From Apiotrichum sp. Y4204 (taxonomy: Eukaryota; Basidiomycota; Tremellomycetes; Trichosporonales; Trichosporonaceae): a stretch of DNA of 64,000 bases. Within the stretch, counting starts at the first letter, position 1. Every line of letters begins with the position of its first letter. The notes under the pieces were generated by a model. The model searched no databases. It was not told where the DNA came from and worked only from the letters and a program-made list of their open reading frames with translations. The stretch covers positions 558,001 through 622,000 of the forward strand of contig JAMYHL010000029.1 in the NCBI GenBank assembly GCA_025531455.1, written 5' to 3'. The position numbers were made by a program, and so were the translations under genes. Shown here one piece after another: positions 1-11,881 of the stretch.

Positions 1-901
1 TAAGAAGCACCGCGGGGGTGGCATTACTCAGCTCCCTCGCACACGAAGGACATGCCGGTGTCCCCTTTTCGCCTTGTTTTTCCGTTTCTTTGCCAGGATA
101 CGTAAACACGACGGGAACGAGGCCCTTTCGCGAAAACGCATGCGGCCTGCCCCCGAGATGACACAGCGTCTGGAGCTTGACGGCCTTGAGCGGCCCGAGG
201 GGCGCCTCGGGCGCGAGCGACGGCAGCCAGAACGCCGCGAGTTTTGATTTCCGCCCGGCGCTCGCTTCGGCTTCGATCGCGGCCGCGGCGGCGTCCTCTG
301 CCTCGCGCGCGATACGGTCCACATCCTCGGTACTGATGATCGCCTTTCCGGGGGCTGGACTCGCGGGCGGCGCACCATTCGCACTCCCACTCGCACTCGC
401 ACTCGCACTCGCACTCGCACTCGCACTCCCACTGCCATTTCCACTTCCACTTCCACTTCCACTTCCACTTCCACTTGCACCAGCGCCCCGCGCCGCCGCC
501 GCATTACGCGCCGCCGCGAGCCCCATGCCCTTTTCGAAATCCGCGACGACGCGCTCGCGCGCCTTCTCCCTCGCCTGGGCTTTACGCCGCTCATCGTCCG
601 CCTCCCACGCCGCGAGCTCGGCGCGCTGCGCCTCAATGCCCGCACGCTGCGCCAAGAGATCAGTGTATGCGCATTCACGGCAGTACACATGTCCCGAGGG
701 ACACGCGACGCCGTCGACTACCCTCACGAGACAGAGGTTGCAGTGGTCGAGGGGCTTCATGCTGTCGTTGCCGATGCGGCGGGCGGCGCCCTCTTTGCGC
801 AGGAGCTGGCGCTCATAGTATGTCAGATTTGCCTGCTTGGTGTTGCTCTTCGAGTCTGGCGTTAGAGGGACAGAGAGGGGGAACGTACGGGATCGGCCCA
901 T
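1..901 (-). CDS. NOSIP-like zinc/U-box E3 ubiquitin ligase, 3' end cut by window
   Basis: The ATG lies at 899-901 and the frame stays open to base 1, giving about 300 residues without an intron. The N-terminus is basic, followed by a cysteine/histidine cluster at residues 54-77 (CxxC, then CPSGHxYCxxC), as in the divergent N-terminal U-box of NOSIP-type proteins. A charged Ala/Glu/Arg helix and a Gly/Ser/Ala repeat follow. Then comes a FWLPSL segment and CPSCARELSNATP, which matches the start of the second NOSIP zinc/U-box. Family members act as nuclear E3 ligases, often associated with splicing complexes. The missing part should hold the rest of the second domain. The gene diverges from MVD1. 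The family call rests on the two cysteine motifs and their order. Confidence 0.8.
   Translation of the reverse strand, partial: MGRSRTFPLSVPLTPDSKSNTKQANLTYYERQLLRKEGAARRIGNDSMKPLDHCNLCLVRVVDGVACPSGHVYCRECAYTDLLAQRAGIEAQRAELAAWEADDERRKAQAREKARERVVADFEKGMGLAAARNAAAARGAGASGSGSGSGSGSGNGSGSASASASASASASGSANGAPPASPAPGKAIISTEDVDRIAREAEDAAAAAIEAEASAGRKSKLAAFWLPSLAPEAPLGPLKAVKLQTLCHLGGRPHAFSRKGLVPVVFTYPGKETEKQGEKGTPACPSCARELSNATPAVLL
380..480. repeat. Two adjoining 6-bp microsatellites inside the NOSIP-like gene
   Basis: A TCGCAC hexamer array (about 388-428) is followed by a CTTCCA hexamer array (about 438-475). Read on the minus strand they encode Ser-Gly and Ser-Ala dipeptide runs in a flexible linker. 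Unit length is a multiple of three, so copy-number change keeps the frame. Confidence 0.85.
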
Positions 902-1335
902 TGTGAGAATTGCTGTGGTGTTGGAGTGGGTGGGAAGGGTTGGAGGATGGGTTGTAATGTTCGATGCCGGGATGCCTGATGGGTAGAGGTTTGTGGATGG
1001 CATTCAGTGATGGCCGGGATGGACGTCGATGGACAATCATTATTCCACGCTAATATAGCGTGATTTGCACGCTAGGTCTGTGCTATTTCCACGCGACTAC
1101 ACGCTAATATGATCCACGTGCCGCTGATCCATTTAATACTTGGCGCCCTGGGCCTTTGATCGTCGCTCTGCGCCCTCTGCTGCCCCGCGCTCTTCATCCC
1201 CCGCATCGTCCCATCGCGCGCGTGTCAGACACGACAAGAGATTGAGAGCTTGAGAGACATCCAACGGACATTTGTTCAAAAGTTGGCTCTCATTCTTTCT
1301 ACTCTCCATCTCCTCATCGTACCCACTGCAAAAAA
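902..1335. other. Divergent promoter between NOSIP-like gene and MVD1
   Basis: This 434-bp intergenic stretch holds repeated CACGCT motifs, one of them a palindrome, an E-box CACGTG at 1115-1120, and a CT-rich leader ending in an A-run just before the MVD1 ATG. No coding signal was seen. Confidence 0.7.
1046..1110. promoter_or_regulatory. Inverted and direct CACGCT repeats, candidate regulator site
   Basis: CACGCT, AATAT, AGCGTG form a perfect 6-bp inverted repeat at 1046-1062. CACGCT recurs at 1068-1073, and CACGCT followed by AATAT recurs at 1100-1110. A CACGTG E-box follows at 1115. Such clustering suggests binding by a dimeric factor (bHLH type is a possibility), and sterol-pathway genes are regulated by SREBP-type bHLH factors in many fungi. 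The link to MVD1 is inference. Confidence 0.4.
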
Positions 1336-2573
1336 ATGGTTTACGAGGCAACGGCCACCGCGCCCGTCAACATTGCTTGCATCAAGTGAGTACTTTATTC
1401 TTATCCCATCTGACGGCAAGGTACTGGGGCAAGCGCGACACCAAGCTCATTCTCCCCACCAACTCGTCGCTGTCGGTCACGCTCGACCAGGACCACCTGC
1501 GTTCCACGACGACTTCGCGCTGCGACGCGTCATTTGCTGCTGGCGACCGTCTCTGGCTGAACGGCAAGGAGGAGAGCATCAAGGAGGGTGGACGCCTGCA
1601 CACGTGCATCAAGGAGCTCCGCGGCTGGCGCCGCGACCTCGAGGGCAAGGACGCGGCCGCCGCCAAGATTGCCGACCTCCCGCTCCGCATCGCGTCGTAC
1701 AACAATTTCCCCACCGCAGCCGGCCTCGCCTCCTCTGCTTCCGGCCTTGCCGCCCTCGTCGCCTCCCTCGCTGCGCTGTACGAGCTCCCCCAGTCGCCGA
1801 GCGAGCTGTCCCGCATCGCGCGCCAGGGCTCCGGCTCCGCATGCCGCTCCCTCTTCGGCGGGTTTGTTGCTTGGCGCGAGGGTAAGCTCGCTGACGGATC
1901 CGACTCGCTTGCAGAGGAAGTCGCCTCGCGGGAGCACTGGCCCGAGATGCAGGCGCTGATTTGTGTGGTCTCTGACGCCAAGAAGGGCACTTCGTCCACT
2001 TCTGGTATGCAGGCGACGGTCGAGACGTCCCCGCTTCTCCAGGAGCGTCTGCGCGTCGTCCCCGGCCGTATGGAGGGTATCTCCGCCGCGATCCAGGCCC
2101 GCGACTTTGACAAGTTTGCGGAAATCACAATGGCCGACTCTAACCAGTTCCACGCCGTGTGTCTCGACACGACCCCGCCAATCTTTTATCTCAACGACGT
2201 GTCGCGCGCGCTTATTGGTCTGGTCGAGGAGCTCAACCGCGCACACAAGGAGGCGACAGGCCACCTCCTCGCGGCATACACCTTTGACGCGGGACCCAAC
2301 GCGGTGATCTACGCCCCCGAGGAGAACATGCCCGCGGTCGTCGCGGCCGTCTCGCGCTTCTTCCCGCAGGCCGAGGCGTTTGCCGACCCGTTCAAGGTCG
2401 GCACCGCCGCCGCCCTCCCCGCTGGCTTTAACGAGGGCGCTGTCCGCGCCGGCGGATGGGAGAAGGGCGCCGTCAAGCAGCTCATCCACACCCGCGTCGG
2501 CGACGGCCCCCGCCGTCTCCAGGCCGAGGACTCGCTCCTCGGCCCAGACGGCACCCCCAAGGTCCTCGCATAG
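1336..2573 (+). CDS. MVD1: Diphosphomevalonate decarboxylase (mevalonate pathway)
   Basis: This enzyme converts mevalonate diphosphate to isopentenyl diphosphate with ATP, in the cytosol, feeding sterol and isoprenoid synthesis. The protein has 400 residues, the usual fungal length of about 390-400. Exon 1 is 1336-1385 and exon 2 is 1421-2573, with a 35-nt intron (1386-1420). The intron falls inside the conserved N-terminal motif (NIACIK, then YWGKRD), which confirms the splice. Visible signatures are the GHMP-kinase loop (NNFPTAAGLASSASG), the serine-rich KKGTSSTSGM segment, and YTFDAGPNA with its conserved aspartate. The start ATG follows an A-run and is the only one that gives the full N-terminus. 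An in-phase reading through the intron also exists but loses the motif. Confidence 0.96.
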
Positions 2574-2731
2574 ATACCCTACATGCATATAGTACAGTTC
2601 GGACAATGATACAGCGGAGAGCGGAGAAGCGTACAACGGAGAGGGAAGCGGAGAGGTATGGTACAGCCCGCACAACCCGGGCCGAGGAGTCGAGGGTGGC
2701 CCGGGACAACTCTGCTACTCTGCAGCTTGCG

Positions 2732-3008
2732 CTACTTCTTGAGCGCAGGGACGTATACCGGCGGATCGGCGTCGTACTTGGCCTTGGCGCGCGCAATCGC
2801 CGCGCGCAGCGTGCCCTCGGAGTAGATGACCACGGTCGTCACCTGCCTAAGGGCCGGCTCGTACCGCGGCGGCGGCATGGACGAGTCTGGCGCCGCGGCA
2901 GATAGGCCGCCGGGACTGAGCTGGGTAAGTTTTGGGCTTGGGAGTCTGTACGCACTGCCGGCGCACGAGGGCGGCGAGGGTGCGCGTCGAGAGCTCGGGG
3001 GTGATCAT
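2732..3008 (-). CDS. Small hypothetical protein, possibly mitochondrial
   Basis: The gene is 78 codons in two exons (2956-3008 and 2732-2915), with a 40-nt intron that has GTGCGT and CTCAG ends. The first 17 residues form an Arg-containing amphipathic stretch (MITPELSTRTLAALVRR) that could be a mitochondrial targeting signal. The rest is a proline-rich linker, a short helix with repeated Ala/Arg/Lys, and a C-terminal PVYVPALKK. I do not recognise the family. It is convergent with MVD1, 158 bp away. Support comes from the clean splice and continuous frame; an unspliced reading stops early. Confidence 0.55.
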
Positions 3009-3714
3009 GGTGCTTTGGAGGTTGGGAGGTTGGGAGGTTGGGTTCCTTGTCGGCGTCAGTGCATGGGGGTTTATATAGCAGGAACACTCTGGTACTCTGA
3101 CGAAAGAAGCCTCCCCGGACCTTATCTTTCTCTAGGAACCATCTCTCTCCCTCTCTCTGTCGTCCCTCGATACCCGACGCCCGGGCCGAGCGATTGTAGA
3201 CGACCACATGACATTTCATGACGATTACAGTATTACAGTCCCACTCCCGCGCCCCAGATACCATATACCCATGCCTTCTTGCAAGCGGGAAGAACGATGG
3301 ACATCGAGCCATGTCGGGCGCATGTCGGAACGCTCTTTCACACGCTCTGCGCTGTGCGCTGCGGGTTCGCGCGCTGCGCCTCGTCGGCGGTGATGGCGGC
3401 CAAGTGCGGACAGCTAGCATGCCAAGGACGTGGGGGCGCCAAGTAGCCACGTGCCCCGTCGTCGAAGGGCGCCGGCGCCGCAAACACCACCAATCCACCT
3501 TTTGTGCTCTGCAACAAAAACATCACTCGCGCCGCATCTCCATAGCTCCATCGTCGACATCCTCGTGCTTCGTGCTTCGTGCTTCCCGCTCACCAAAACC
3601 GCACCGCTGCGGACCTGACTGGACTATTGGATTATCGGGCTATAGGGGACAAGACGTGTCCCACCTATCCCTTCGTCGTCGCTCGTGCGCTTGATCTAGC
3701 TTCACTTTCGCAGC
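3009..3714. other. Divergent intergenic region before NDC1
   Basis: This 706-bp stretch lies between two divergent starts. It is CT-rich and direct-repeat-poor near 3020-3170. Several short ORFs on both strands overlap each other and none has fungal-like composition. No other structure was seen. Confidence 0.6.
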
Positions 3715-5833
3715 ATGTTCGCGGCGGGCAGGCCTGTCAACCAGCCCGTGGTCCCGGTACGTCTCGCGGATGTCTAGAGTGTCGTTTTAGTTCTGACGAT
3801 AGCCCTTGAAGCGCATAGAGGCACATTACCGAGTAAGTACGAGCTGGAAACAGACCTGTCCGAGCTCGCTGCTGACATTTCCGCAGAAGTTTCTCAATGC
3901 GCGCTGGGCGGGCCTCATCGTTCGCTCGGTCGTGGTCACGACCGCATCCTTCATTGTCGTCCCATTCCTCCTCATGAGTGCGTGCTGCAATGTGTAGGGA
4001 ATGGCCCTCAGCTGATCCCAGGCTCCGACTACACCGTCCTCTCCCTCCTCGCGACGGTGTTCCTCGTCGGCCCGCTCGTCTACTTCCTCGCCGTGCACCC
4101 CGTCCTCATGGTCCGCCGCGCATGTGTAATCGGTGCGTCAGCTAGCACAAGCCCTATCCTAACATCAGCCCCGCCAAAGCTTCCGGCGGGCACCTCGGCG
4201 CGTACCGTCCTCGCAGGCTCGTTCGCATACCCCACGCTGCCGCTGTACGCTGCGTACTGGGCATTCGGCGTCGTCTTTGCGCTGGCCTACGCATTCTCCC
4301 TCAATGCGCGCAACGCCGCCGCCGAACTCACCTGGCTCAACCCCACCCCGCGGCACAAGTGGCACGGCAACGAGCGCCTCTGGTTCCTCGTCCTCGGCAG
4401 CACGGGCTTTGCGCTCTTCCTCGCCGCGCGCGACGTCTTCACCGCGGCATTCCTCCCCCAATGGCCAAAGTCGAGGGTAAGCTGATCATTGTCTCACCAG
4501 CTGATATCAGTCCCGTTTCCACGACGCCGTGCGCCGCTCCCTCATTGCCTGCTTTGTCGGCTGGGGTCCCGGGACGTTCTGGGCCGACATGTCTCACGCC
4601 GCAACGTTCACACTCGCGTACTCGTTCATCTACTTTACCTTCCGCCGCTGGGCGTGGCGCACGGCCATAACGTATCTCCCCTTCCTGCGCCCATTCGTCA
4701 TCAACTTTGCGAAATCACGCACCAACATCACCTGGTCGCTGGGCTGGCATCTGCTCGTTGTCGAGCTCACGGCGCTGCTGGCGCTCAAGCCCGCCCTCGC
4801 AGTGATGAACGACTACCTCACCCAGCCGCTCCACTTTGCGTCCTTCACCTCGCGCTCGCCCATCTCCCCGGACAGGTATCTCCTCGCCGCGCTGGACTCG
4901 ACAAACGCATTCTACATTGACCACACGGTGCTCGAGCTTCAGCGCGTAGCGCACTCGCCCGAGCGCCGCGCCGCTTTGTTTGCCGACACCTCCAAGCCCG
5001 CACTCATCCACGAGCTCTGGAAGGCGCTGCTCGTGCAGCTCGGCAACGCGCACGTCACCCTCGTGAACCGCGGTGCGCAGCCCACGCCCAAAAAGGCACT
5101 AGACTCGGCCCCCATCGAGCCGAACGCACAGTCCATCCCCCTCAAGGCGGGTAACATCTTCCTCCCCGCGCCGCCAAAGACACTCCTCCAGAAAGTCGCC
5201 GGCAAGGTCCTCGCGGGCCCGCCGGAGCCTACTCCCGCACCGGTTCTCGCCATCGCCGAGGGCGTAGAACGCGCCGAGCACCGCGTAATGAAGCGCGCAG
5301 AGGCGCCAGCCCACGCGGCCGAGCAGTGGGCGGCAGGAGCGCCGATCGTCGGCGCCGCGCTCTCCACATTCAAGCTCGTCCGTGGCGGATTCGCGACATG
5401 GGCAGGCGAGGAGTGGACGCGCCGTAACGTTCTCGAGGCCATTCCCGAGCCGGACCGCCTCGCGCGCCTTGTTGACAGTGAGTTCTCTCATTCACTTCAG
5501 AACTCTGCTGACCCAGTTCTCGCAACTCTATCTGTTGCGTCGGCCGACGAGGACACGTACGGCTACGTGCAGGCCGTGCTGCCGTCGACGCTCGAGGCGT
5601 TTGTGCGCCTCCGCGCTGCGGCGCTCGCGCTCCGCGCCGAGCTGCTCAAGCAGGCGGGCACCGTCGCTCCGGGGGCGGATGCGGACGTGCACGACCAGAT
5701 CCGTGCCGTGGTGGATATCCTCGAGGGGGGCGTGCACCGCATCGTCGAGCGGTTTGGGCGGACGCTCCAGGCGTTCCGCTTCCCGAACGAGATTGCCCTC
5801 GTCCTCACCGACATCTCCAAGACCGCGGCCTAG
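3715..5833 (+). CDS. NDC1: Nuclear pore / spindle pole body membrane protein Ndc1
   Basis: This polytopic protein of the pore membrane anchors nucleoporins and, in yeasts, helps insert spindle pole bodies into the nuclear envelope. The spliced protein has 621 residues. Exons are 3715-3756, 3803-3832, 3887-3977, 4022-4132, 4169-4476, 4511-5477 and 5517-5833. The N-terminal half has about six hydrophobic segments, starting with the RKFLNARWAGLIVRS region. The C-terminal half contains the Ndc1 signature: a conserved helix (HLLVVELTALLALKP), then SPDRYLLAALDS and RRAALFAD. Exon 2 is only 30 nt. The introns at 4133-4168 (36 nt) and 5478-5516 (39 nt) are multiples of three without stops, so their retention would insert residues without a frameshift. 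Family assignment is from motif order. Confidence 0.85.
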
Positions 5834-6231
5834 AGGCCTAGAAACCTGCGGCCTACGTCCCTCACACCCCAACTAGCCCCTAGCTACTAGTCATGGGCAC
5901 CACGCCCCCACATCCTTCCTCCCCTCGCGGAGGGCTCACTGCATCTGTTTGGAACATGAATTGCATGGCAATGTCACCTTTGGATAGGCATTACAACTTT
6001 GGGCAGAAACGAAGCTGCCAGAGCGCGGGGCTGCCGGGCGGGCGCCTGCGGATTCAAGAACGGAGTAAAGGGAACCTTTGGGGGGCCGGGGAACAGGGAG
6101 CATTACTAAGTACTTAATTGTGGCCGGTGGCCGTGCGGTCCGATGTGGGTCGAGGGCGATGTCTGTGATCTGTGATCTGTGTGTCGCGAGCTGTAGTGGT
6201 TTTATCCTTCTCTGGGCAATCTAGAGCCTTC
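5834..6231. other. Convergent 3' region NDC1 / KOG1
   Basis: These 398 bp lie between two stop codons. I see no gene. Presumed terminators and 3' UTRs of both neighbours lie here. Confidence 0.6.
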
Positions 6232-9200
6232 TTAGGCAGTGTAGAATCCGTTCCCGTTCAGGCGTGCCTCGTCGTGGCGCCAGCGCTTCTGTACCTTATA
6301 CAGTTTTACGACTCCGGAATTGTCGTACCCTCCTGCAGCGAGGACCATTTCGAGCTGAGAAACGTTAGTAGCTGCAATACGTTACGTGAGCGCCAGCTAC
6401 TCACAGGGTGGAAGACAAGTGTAGATGCCGAGGGCATGAACGTCGCGCGGGACCGTGTCGAGTACGGCGGGGCGAGCGTAATGTCGACGGTGCTGAGTGG
6501 TCGCGGCTTCTCGGGCGCAGAGAAGCCGTGGACGAGCAGCCGTGACCGCGTGGCATGCGGTGTGGGGGCCGAAGTCCTGAGAGTCAGAAGTTGATCTACA
6601 GGGTTTGGACAACTCACGTTGCAAAGACTGGGGCGGCACTGTGTACTGCGAGGGCCTGGAGACCCTGTGGTTGGACGTTGTGCTCGTAGAGCGGCGCGTC
6701 GGGGGCGCGCACGTCCCAGATCCGCACGTCGCCGTTCATGCTTCCCGTTACGAGTTCGCGTTGGCCGCCCCGCTGGAGATGCACGCTCTGGATCCATGTG
6801 TGGTGTTTCCGCCATGTGCGGAGGACGACGTTAGACGCATCGTCGAGTCGTTTGTCAAACATGCGCACCACACCGTCGCCAAAGCCCGCGATGAAGACGT
6901 TGCCGTCCGGCTCGTCGGCCGTGATTGCCGTAAGATTGGAACTGGCCTGGGTGGCAAAGTCGCGGATGTGCTGCTCCACGGTCGCATCCCACAGGCGGAC
7001 GACGCGCATGTCGCCGCCCACGAGGAGGTGACCTCGCTGTTGCTCCCATGCTGTCAACACACCAGAGTGGTGGCCGACAGGGAAAATGTCCGATACGGCA
7101 TGGAACGTCGACGCGAGCGCAGTCTCTCCTGGTTGATCATAGTCCCGCCAGATTCGAATAGATCCCTCGGCTGAGATTGTTAGCATTGGCACTCTGCGGC
7201 GTACATACTAGAGGCGGTGAGCATCAACGACGACGCAGCCTCGTTGATAAAGTGCACGCTCGAGATGGAGCTGCCGGCAATGTTCTGATTGCTAAACTTG
7301 TTGAGCTTGATCCGCTGGGTCCAGTCCCAGACGCAGACCTTGTCTTCGTCGTCGGTAACAGCAAGGACAGGGTCATGTGCGTGGAACGCTAGCTGCAGAG
7401 GCCAGGCATCATTCTGTAGCGTTCCCGCATCCACGCTCCATGAAGCATGCGCAGCAAACTCCTCATTCTCCCGCGTGCGCTCCACCTGGAGCTCGTTGCG
7501 CTGATGTCGCCACGCCTGCTGGTTGTATGCAACGGACCCGGGCTCCTCGTTGTCCGGGGCCTTCATCTGTGGCTCGCGGAAGTACTCTACCGCCCAGTCG
7601 AAGAAGTCACTGCGCAGGGGCAGCACATCGTCCTTGACTTCTGCCGCAACCATGCCCAGACCTAGATCAGTCGAATGAGGAAGACCGTTATTCGGCAGGC
7701 GGTCGCTGTCGGAACCAGCCTGGGTGCCGCGCATCCGACGGAGGCGGAGGCGCTCCATGTCCTCCTCCACAAGCGTCTCAATGACATTTACGGCCGCAAC
7801 CGGAGGGCCAGTGGAGTTATTTGGGAGGCTGCGCTGAGCGTGGCGAGGAGAGTCAACACCGTCAGGGAGAATCCGCTCATGAGAAGCGTCAGGATAGGGC
7901 GACTTGTAGAATGTGGCACCCGATTGCACCTTGTCCAGGTCAGTCCTTGTAACCGGCTCAACTGGAGTCTCTGTTGGCTCGGGGGTGTCGGCAGGCATAA
8001 ACCCGGCCATCGTGGCCAAGCTTCGCAGTGCACCGGCAACCGAAGTGTTGCGCTTACTCGCGGTGAGAGTGGCAGGGCTGTTCGGTGTTGGCGGCGCTTG
8101 CACAAGGGAGTTCCTCGTGGGTGTGCGGGGGAGGTCCAGTGGTGGCGGAACGTGGTTGAACCGTCCTCCAACCTTGGGCCGATTCAGTGATTTGAGCGCC
8201 GTCCCCTGTACCCTGTTAAAGGCGGAGCCGAGAAGGAGGGCCACAATGTAGTCGACAACCGTGGAAGCCATGCCTGCGACTTCGGGGTGAGGGTCGACGG
8301 ACAGGTCAAGTAGAGCCTCGAACAGTGTCTTGAACGAGCTAAGGAGCGTGAGGTTGACCTGGTGCGCCTCGGGAGTGAGCATGTCGGAGGACACCCAGGC
8401 TGTAAGCGCCTCGGCAACAATGTCCGGCTCGTCGTCCGACCCTGCGCTCGATTCGGCCAAAGCGGCTTCCTGCTCGTAATAGCACCAAGCAGCGGCGACA
8501 AACCATCCTCGAAACTCGCGCGCGATGCACGAAATGACAACAACAAGCTCCTTGCGGACTATCGGGCTTGCGTCCTCTTTGACGGTCATCATGCACCCGT
8601 AGGCGAGGCCGGCCTCCACCTCGAGCTGTTGGTGCTCCGAAATGGCAAGCTGTGAGCCCATACCACCCCCGCCTCGTGCATCAGGGGCATCGATGGGTGC
8701 ACTCGATGCGCCAAGGAACGTCCCAAACGCGTACAAGGTGGCAGCGCGCACCTCGACCGAAGTGTTGCGCAGTTCACGCATCATTATCTCCTGCCTGTTG
8801 AGAACCAGGCACATTCGCTTGCCCTCGTCATTGTCTGCCCACATTTGCGCAATGCAAAGGAGGCACCATGTTCGCAAAAGCCAATCGTCCTCCTGCAGAC
8901 GAGCGAGGCAGTGGTCAAAGACATGGTAAGACAGACACGCTGTTTGTCCTGCACGGAAGTTTCGGCAGAGCATGGCGAGAATGAATGCACACATTGCGCG
9001 ATGCTCATTGGCGTTGGGAATGACGAGCGGCTGCCCTGATACCGGATATGGCGCAAGGATCTGGGCAAAGTAGTTGTACCCATTCTCCTTCAGGAGGTCC
9101 ATCTGGCACGACTTGTCAACGGCGAGAATTCGCGCCCAGATGAAGATGAGCACTGGCTTCAGCTCGGCCGCTGGAGATTGCAAGAGCTTCTGCACGTAGG

Positions 9201-10981
9201 GAAAGATGCCGATAGACAACGCCATGTTGACCGCCCACGGTCCCAGATCGACAAACTGAGAGAGAAGGATAAGCGCTCGCAGTCGATGTGCCTGCGACAG
9301 TAACACCTGCAGGACGATAGGGAGCTGCTCCGGCTCCTTGCTCTTGACCGTCCCAGACAGTTGACTGCTCTTCGCGCCACCGCCGTGCTGGAGCCAGATC
9401 TCGAAAGCCGCAAGATGTTGGGCAAAGAACATGGACGGGCGATAAGTGGTAAAGGCCGGCGCCTGTGGGTTTGTAGCAAGGCGGGTCTCCTCCTGGTCCA
9501 GGAGGTCCGGAAGCTGGGCAAGACATCCGTCAACGGCAAGGTCCCACGAGTCCCATAGCGGGTGATTGTGCGTGGACGGAAGTTCTGGATGCGACATGGG
9601 CGTGCAGTGGTAGGTCGACATGATACGCTGAGCGAGAAGGAAATTTCGGAACAAGGCCGCGACCAGGAGGTCTTGCCGAAACAGGCGCATGAAGGTGTCC
9701 CGCGGAAAGGAGAGCCAAGCGATCGTGTCGGTAACCGCTGTGAAGATCCACTGCAGTTCGCCGAGTGGTGTCCGCCGGTCCTTGAGGTCACCGGGGATCT
9801 TCATCACCATCTCAACTGTCAACCGTGAGCGAGGGTCATCAGGGGTCAAGTTGATGTTGCGCTTTAGAGGATCCTGTTGAACAAAGTAACGAAGAGCCGT
9901 TTCGATCGGTGACGTAAGGCAGCACGTAAACAAATCAGCGGGCAGGTCGGGGGACATGGGCAACACCTGCGAGCTCGTACACGGAGCGAGGTGGATCAAT
10001 TCAGAGTAGAGCGATGAGGGATGGTCGTTTCCGGAGCCAGCGTTCTGGGCTCTCAACTCCTCGTCCCTTCGGCGGGCGCTCGCCTTGAAGTTGGTGATGA
10101 TGCTCCCTGCCCCGGAGCACTCCCAGACGTAGATACATGGGCTGTCGGCATCAGCATTGTCCAAGGCTCAGTCACTCACCTCCCAAGCCACTCTTGCAGG
10201 TCGACGAGGCTGACAGGAATGTACTGGGTGTAACCTAGGGGTGAGTAACCTCTCAACGCGCGCCACATCCCGACTCACTCTTGTTGAAGACCCAGATTTC
10301 TCCCCCGCTAGTAGGCTTTGGCACGCCATGTCCGTTGTAGTAGAACAGTGTGCGTTCGTCGCGAGCATTCTTGCGGAGGTTGACACACACCTTCTTTGTG
10401 TCCTCGATGGCCGGGTCCAGATTCTGTGATTGTCTCAGCGGCCATAACAAATACGCAAGCGGGCGAGTGGCCCGTAAATACCCACGAGTTTGTACCGAAC
10501 CTTGGGGTTCAGCGTCTCGAACTGCATTTGCAAGTCTGGTGAATGTCAGAAGAGGAATCCGGAAAGACATACTCCTTCCTATTGCTTCAATAGCTTTGTT
10601 CGATGGCAGTGTGCTGGGATCCACCCAGCATTCCATCTTTGCGCAGGGCTGGGTTTTGACGATATCCGGCGGGTCGACTCCAATGTTAAGACACAGGAAG
10701 AGACCAGCATTGACAGTCTTCAGTCGCGATCTCAGACGCCATGGAAGAGCCGTCTCGCCCTCGGCCTTGCCCTTGCCCTTGCCTTTGCGTCCCATGTGAC
10801 GCTTGGCAGTCCAGAACTGGAACGCAGAGACAGAGTCGACATCTGCCTCCTCCATGTCGCCCTGCATATCCGGGTCGTGGTCGTACTCGTCATGTTCGTG
10901 GCCGAATACTGGGTACGACAGCTGCTGAGAGGTTGACGTGTCGGCACGAAAGTAGGGAAGTGATGGTGGTTGGATGGCCAT
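6232..10981 (-). CDS. KOG1: TORC1 subunit raptor (Kog1/Mip1)
   Basis: This is the scaffold of TOR complex 1 that presents substrates to TOR kinase. The spliced protein has 1,479 residues in eight exons: 10573-10981, 10486-10535, 10279-10423, 10180-10234, 7209-10141, 6618-7170, 6405-6576 and 6232-6354. The order of domains is diagnostic. The raptor N-terminal caspase-like domain contains [40 protein letters not shown] and, after splicing, WECSGAG; the His and Cys of the caspase-like fold are both present. HEAT repeats occupy the centre. At least six WD40 blades lie at the C-terminus and end [15 protein letters not shown]. The start ATG at 10979-10981 is used because the upstream in-frame codon at 10996 is GTG. 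Length is in the family range (about 1,300-1,550). Confidence 0.96.
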
Positions 10982-11881
10982 TGTGCCGAGCAACACAGTG
11001 ATGGCCAGGAGATCAAGGAGGCTTTAGGAGTAGGGAAGTGGGATGTGATGAGATGAAATGAGGAGGGGAGAAAGGGAGGATTATGCACTTGTGCGCGATG
11101 AGGAGGGATTGCTGTTGCTGCGCGTGCCCCAGGTGATGTTGATACGTGTTGTTGGGAAAGGGAAAGGGGAAGGGGAGGGCACTTTGTCAGGAGCAATGCA
11201 GAGATGGCATGTGGGTGGATACCTCGCTGCTGGGTTTTGTAGCGGAGCCGACGGAAGATAGAGAGCGTGATGTAGAGAGAGCGGAGAGAGAGCGCGAGAT
11301 GGCAATGCAAGGGATGGTGGGTGGGTGCGAGAGAGATAGGGAAGTGTGTCTTTGCTGCTGATGGAGGAGATGGAGAAGGAAGGGGTTGCGGATGGGGGAT
11401 GAGGGCGAGGGTGGTGGTGATGGTGATGGGAGGTGGTCCTGGAGGTGGGTGGTGGTCTTTGGTCGTGCTCCTTTGGCTGGTGGTGAGTGGGGCCCTGGGC
11501 ATCTGGGCTGGTGGCTGCCAGGCTCACTTTATTGGAGGCAGGCACACACTCTCTCTTCTTGATAGCCGCTCGATGCGATCATTACCATCATCAAGAGGGA
11601 GGGAGATGAAGGGGACACCGGAAGCAAATACCACGCGACCACCCACCGCCCAGCGCTCAGCGGGCCCAGCGTCGCCCAGCGCCCAGCGCACCCAGCCAGC
11701 CAGCCATGACGCATGACGCAGCGTCGCGTCCTGGTCAACTGGGTGGTCCTCTCCAGATTGTTGTTGTCTCTGAGCTTTCTCCTTTCCGTCCACTCACTGT
11801 CATCCTCCTGACAGGTCTCTCCTCGTTCTAGCGCTTGTAGCATCTCTTGCCAAAACCCACCTCTCACACACATATCAAAAC
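10982..11881. other. Divergent intergenic region KOG1 / CSN2
   Basis: The 900 bp are strongly polypurine on the plus strand from about 11000 to 11480. This is a CT-rich leader for the minus-strand KOG1. They turn CT-rich on the plus strand just before CSN2. ORFs in this low-complexity DNA (for example minus 11081-11545) are compositional and not called. Confidence 0.65.

Noticed and set aside
11081..11545. 154-codon minus ORF upstream of KOG1
   Set aside because: It is low-complexity Pro/Ser/His reading of a CT-rich leader, with no domain and no link in frame to the raptor start.
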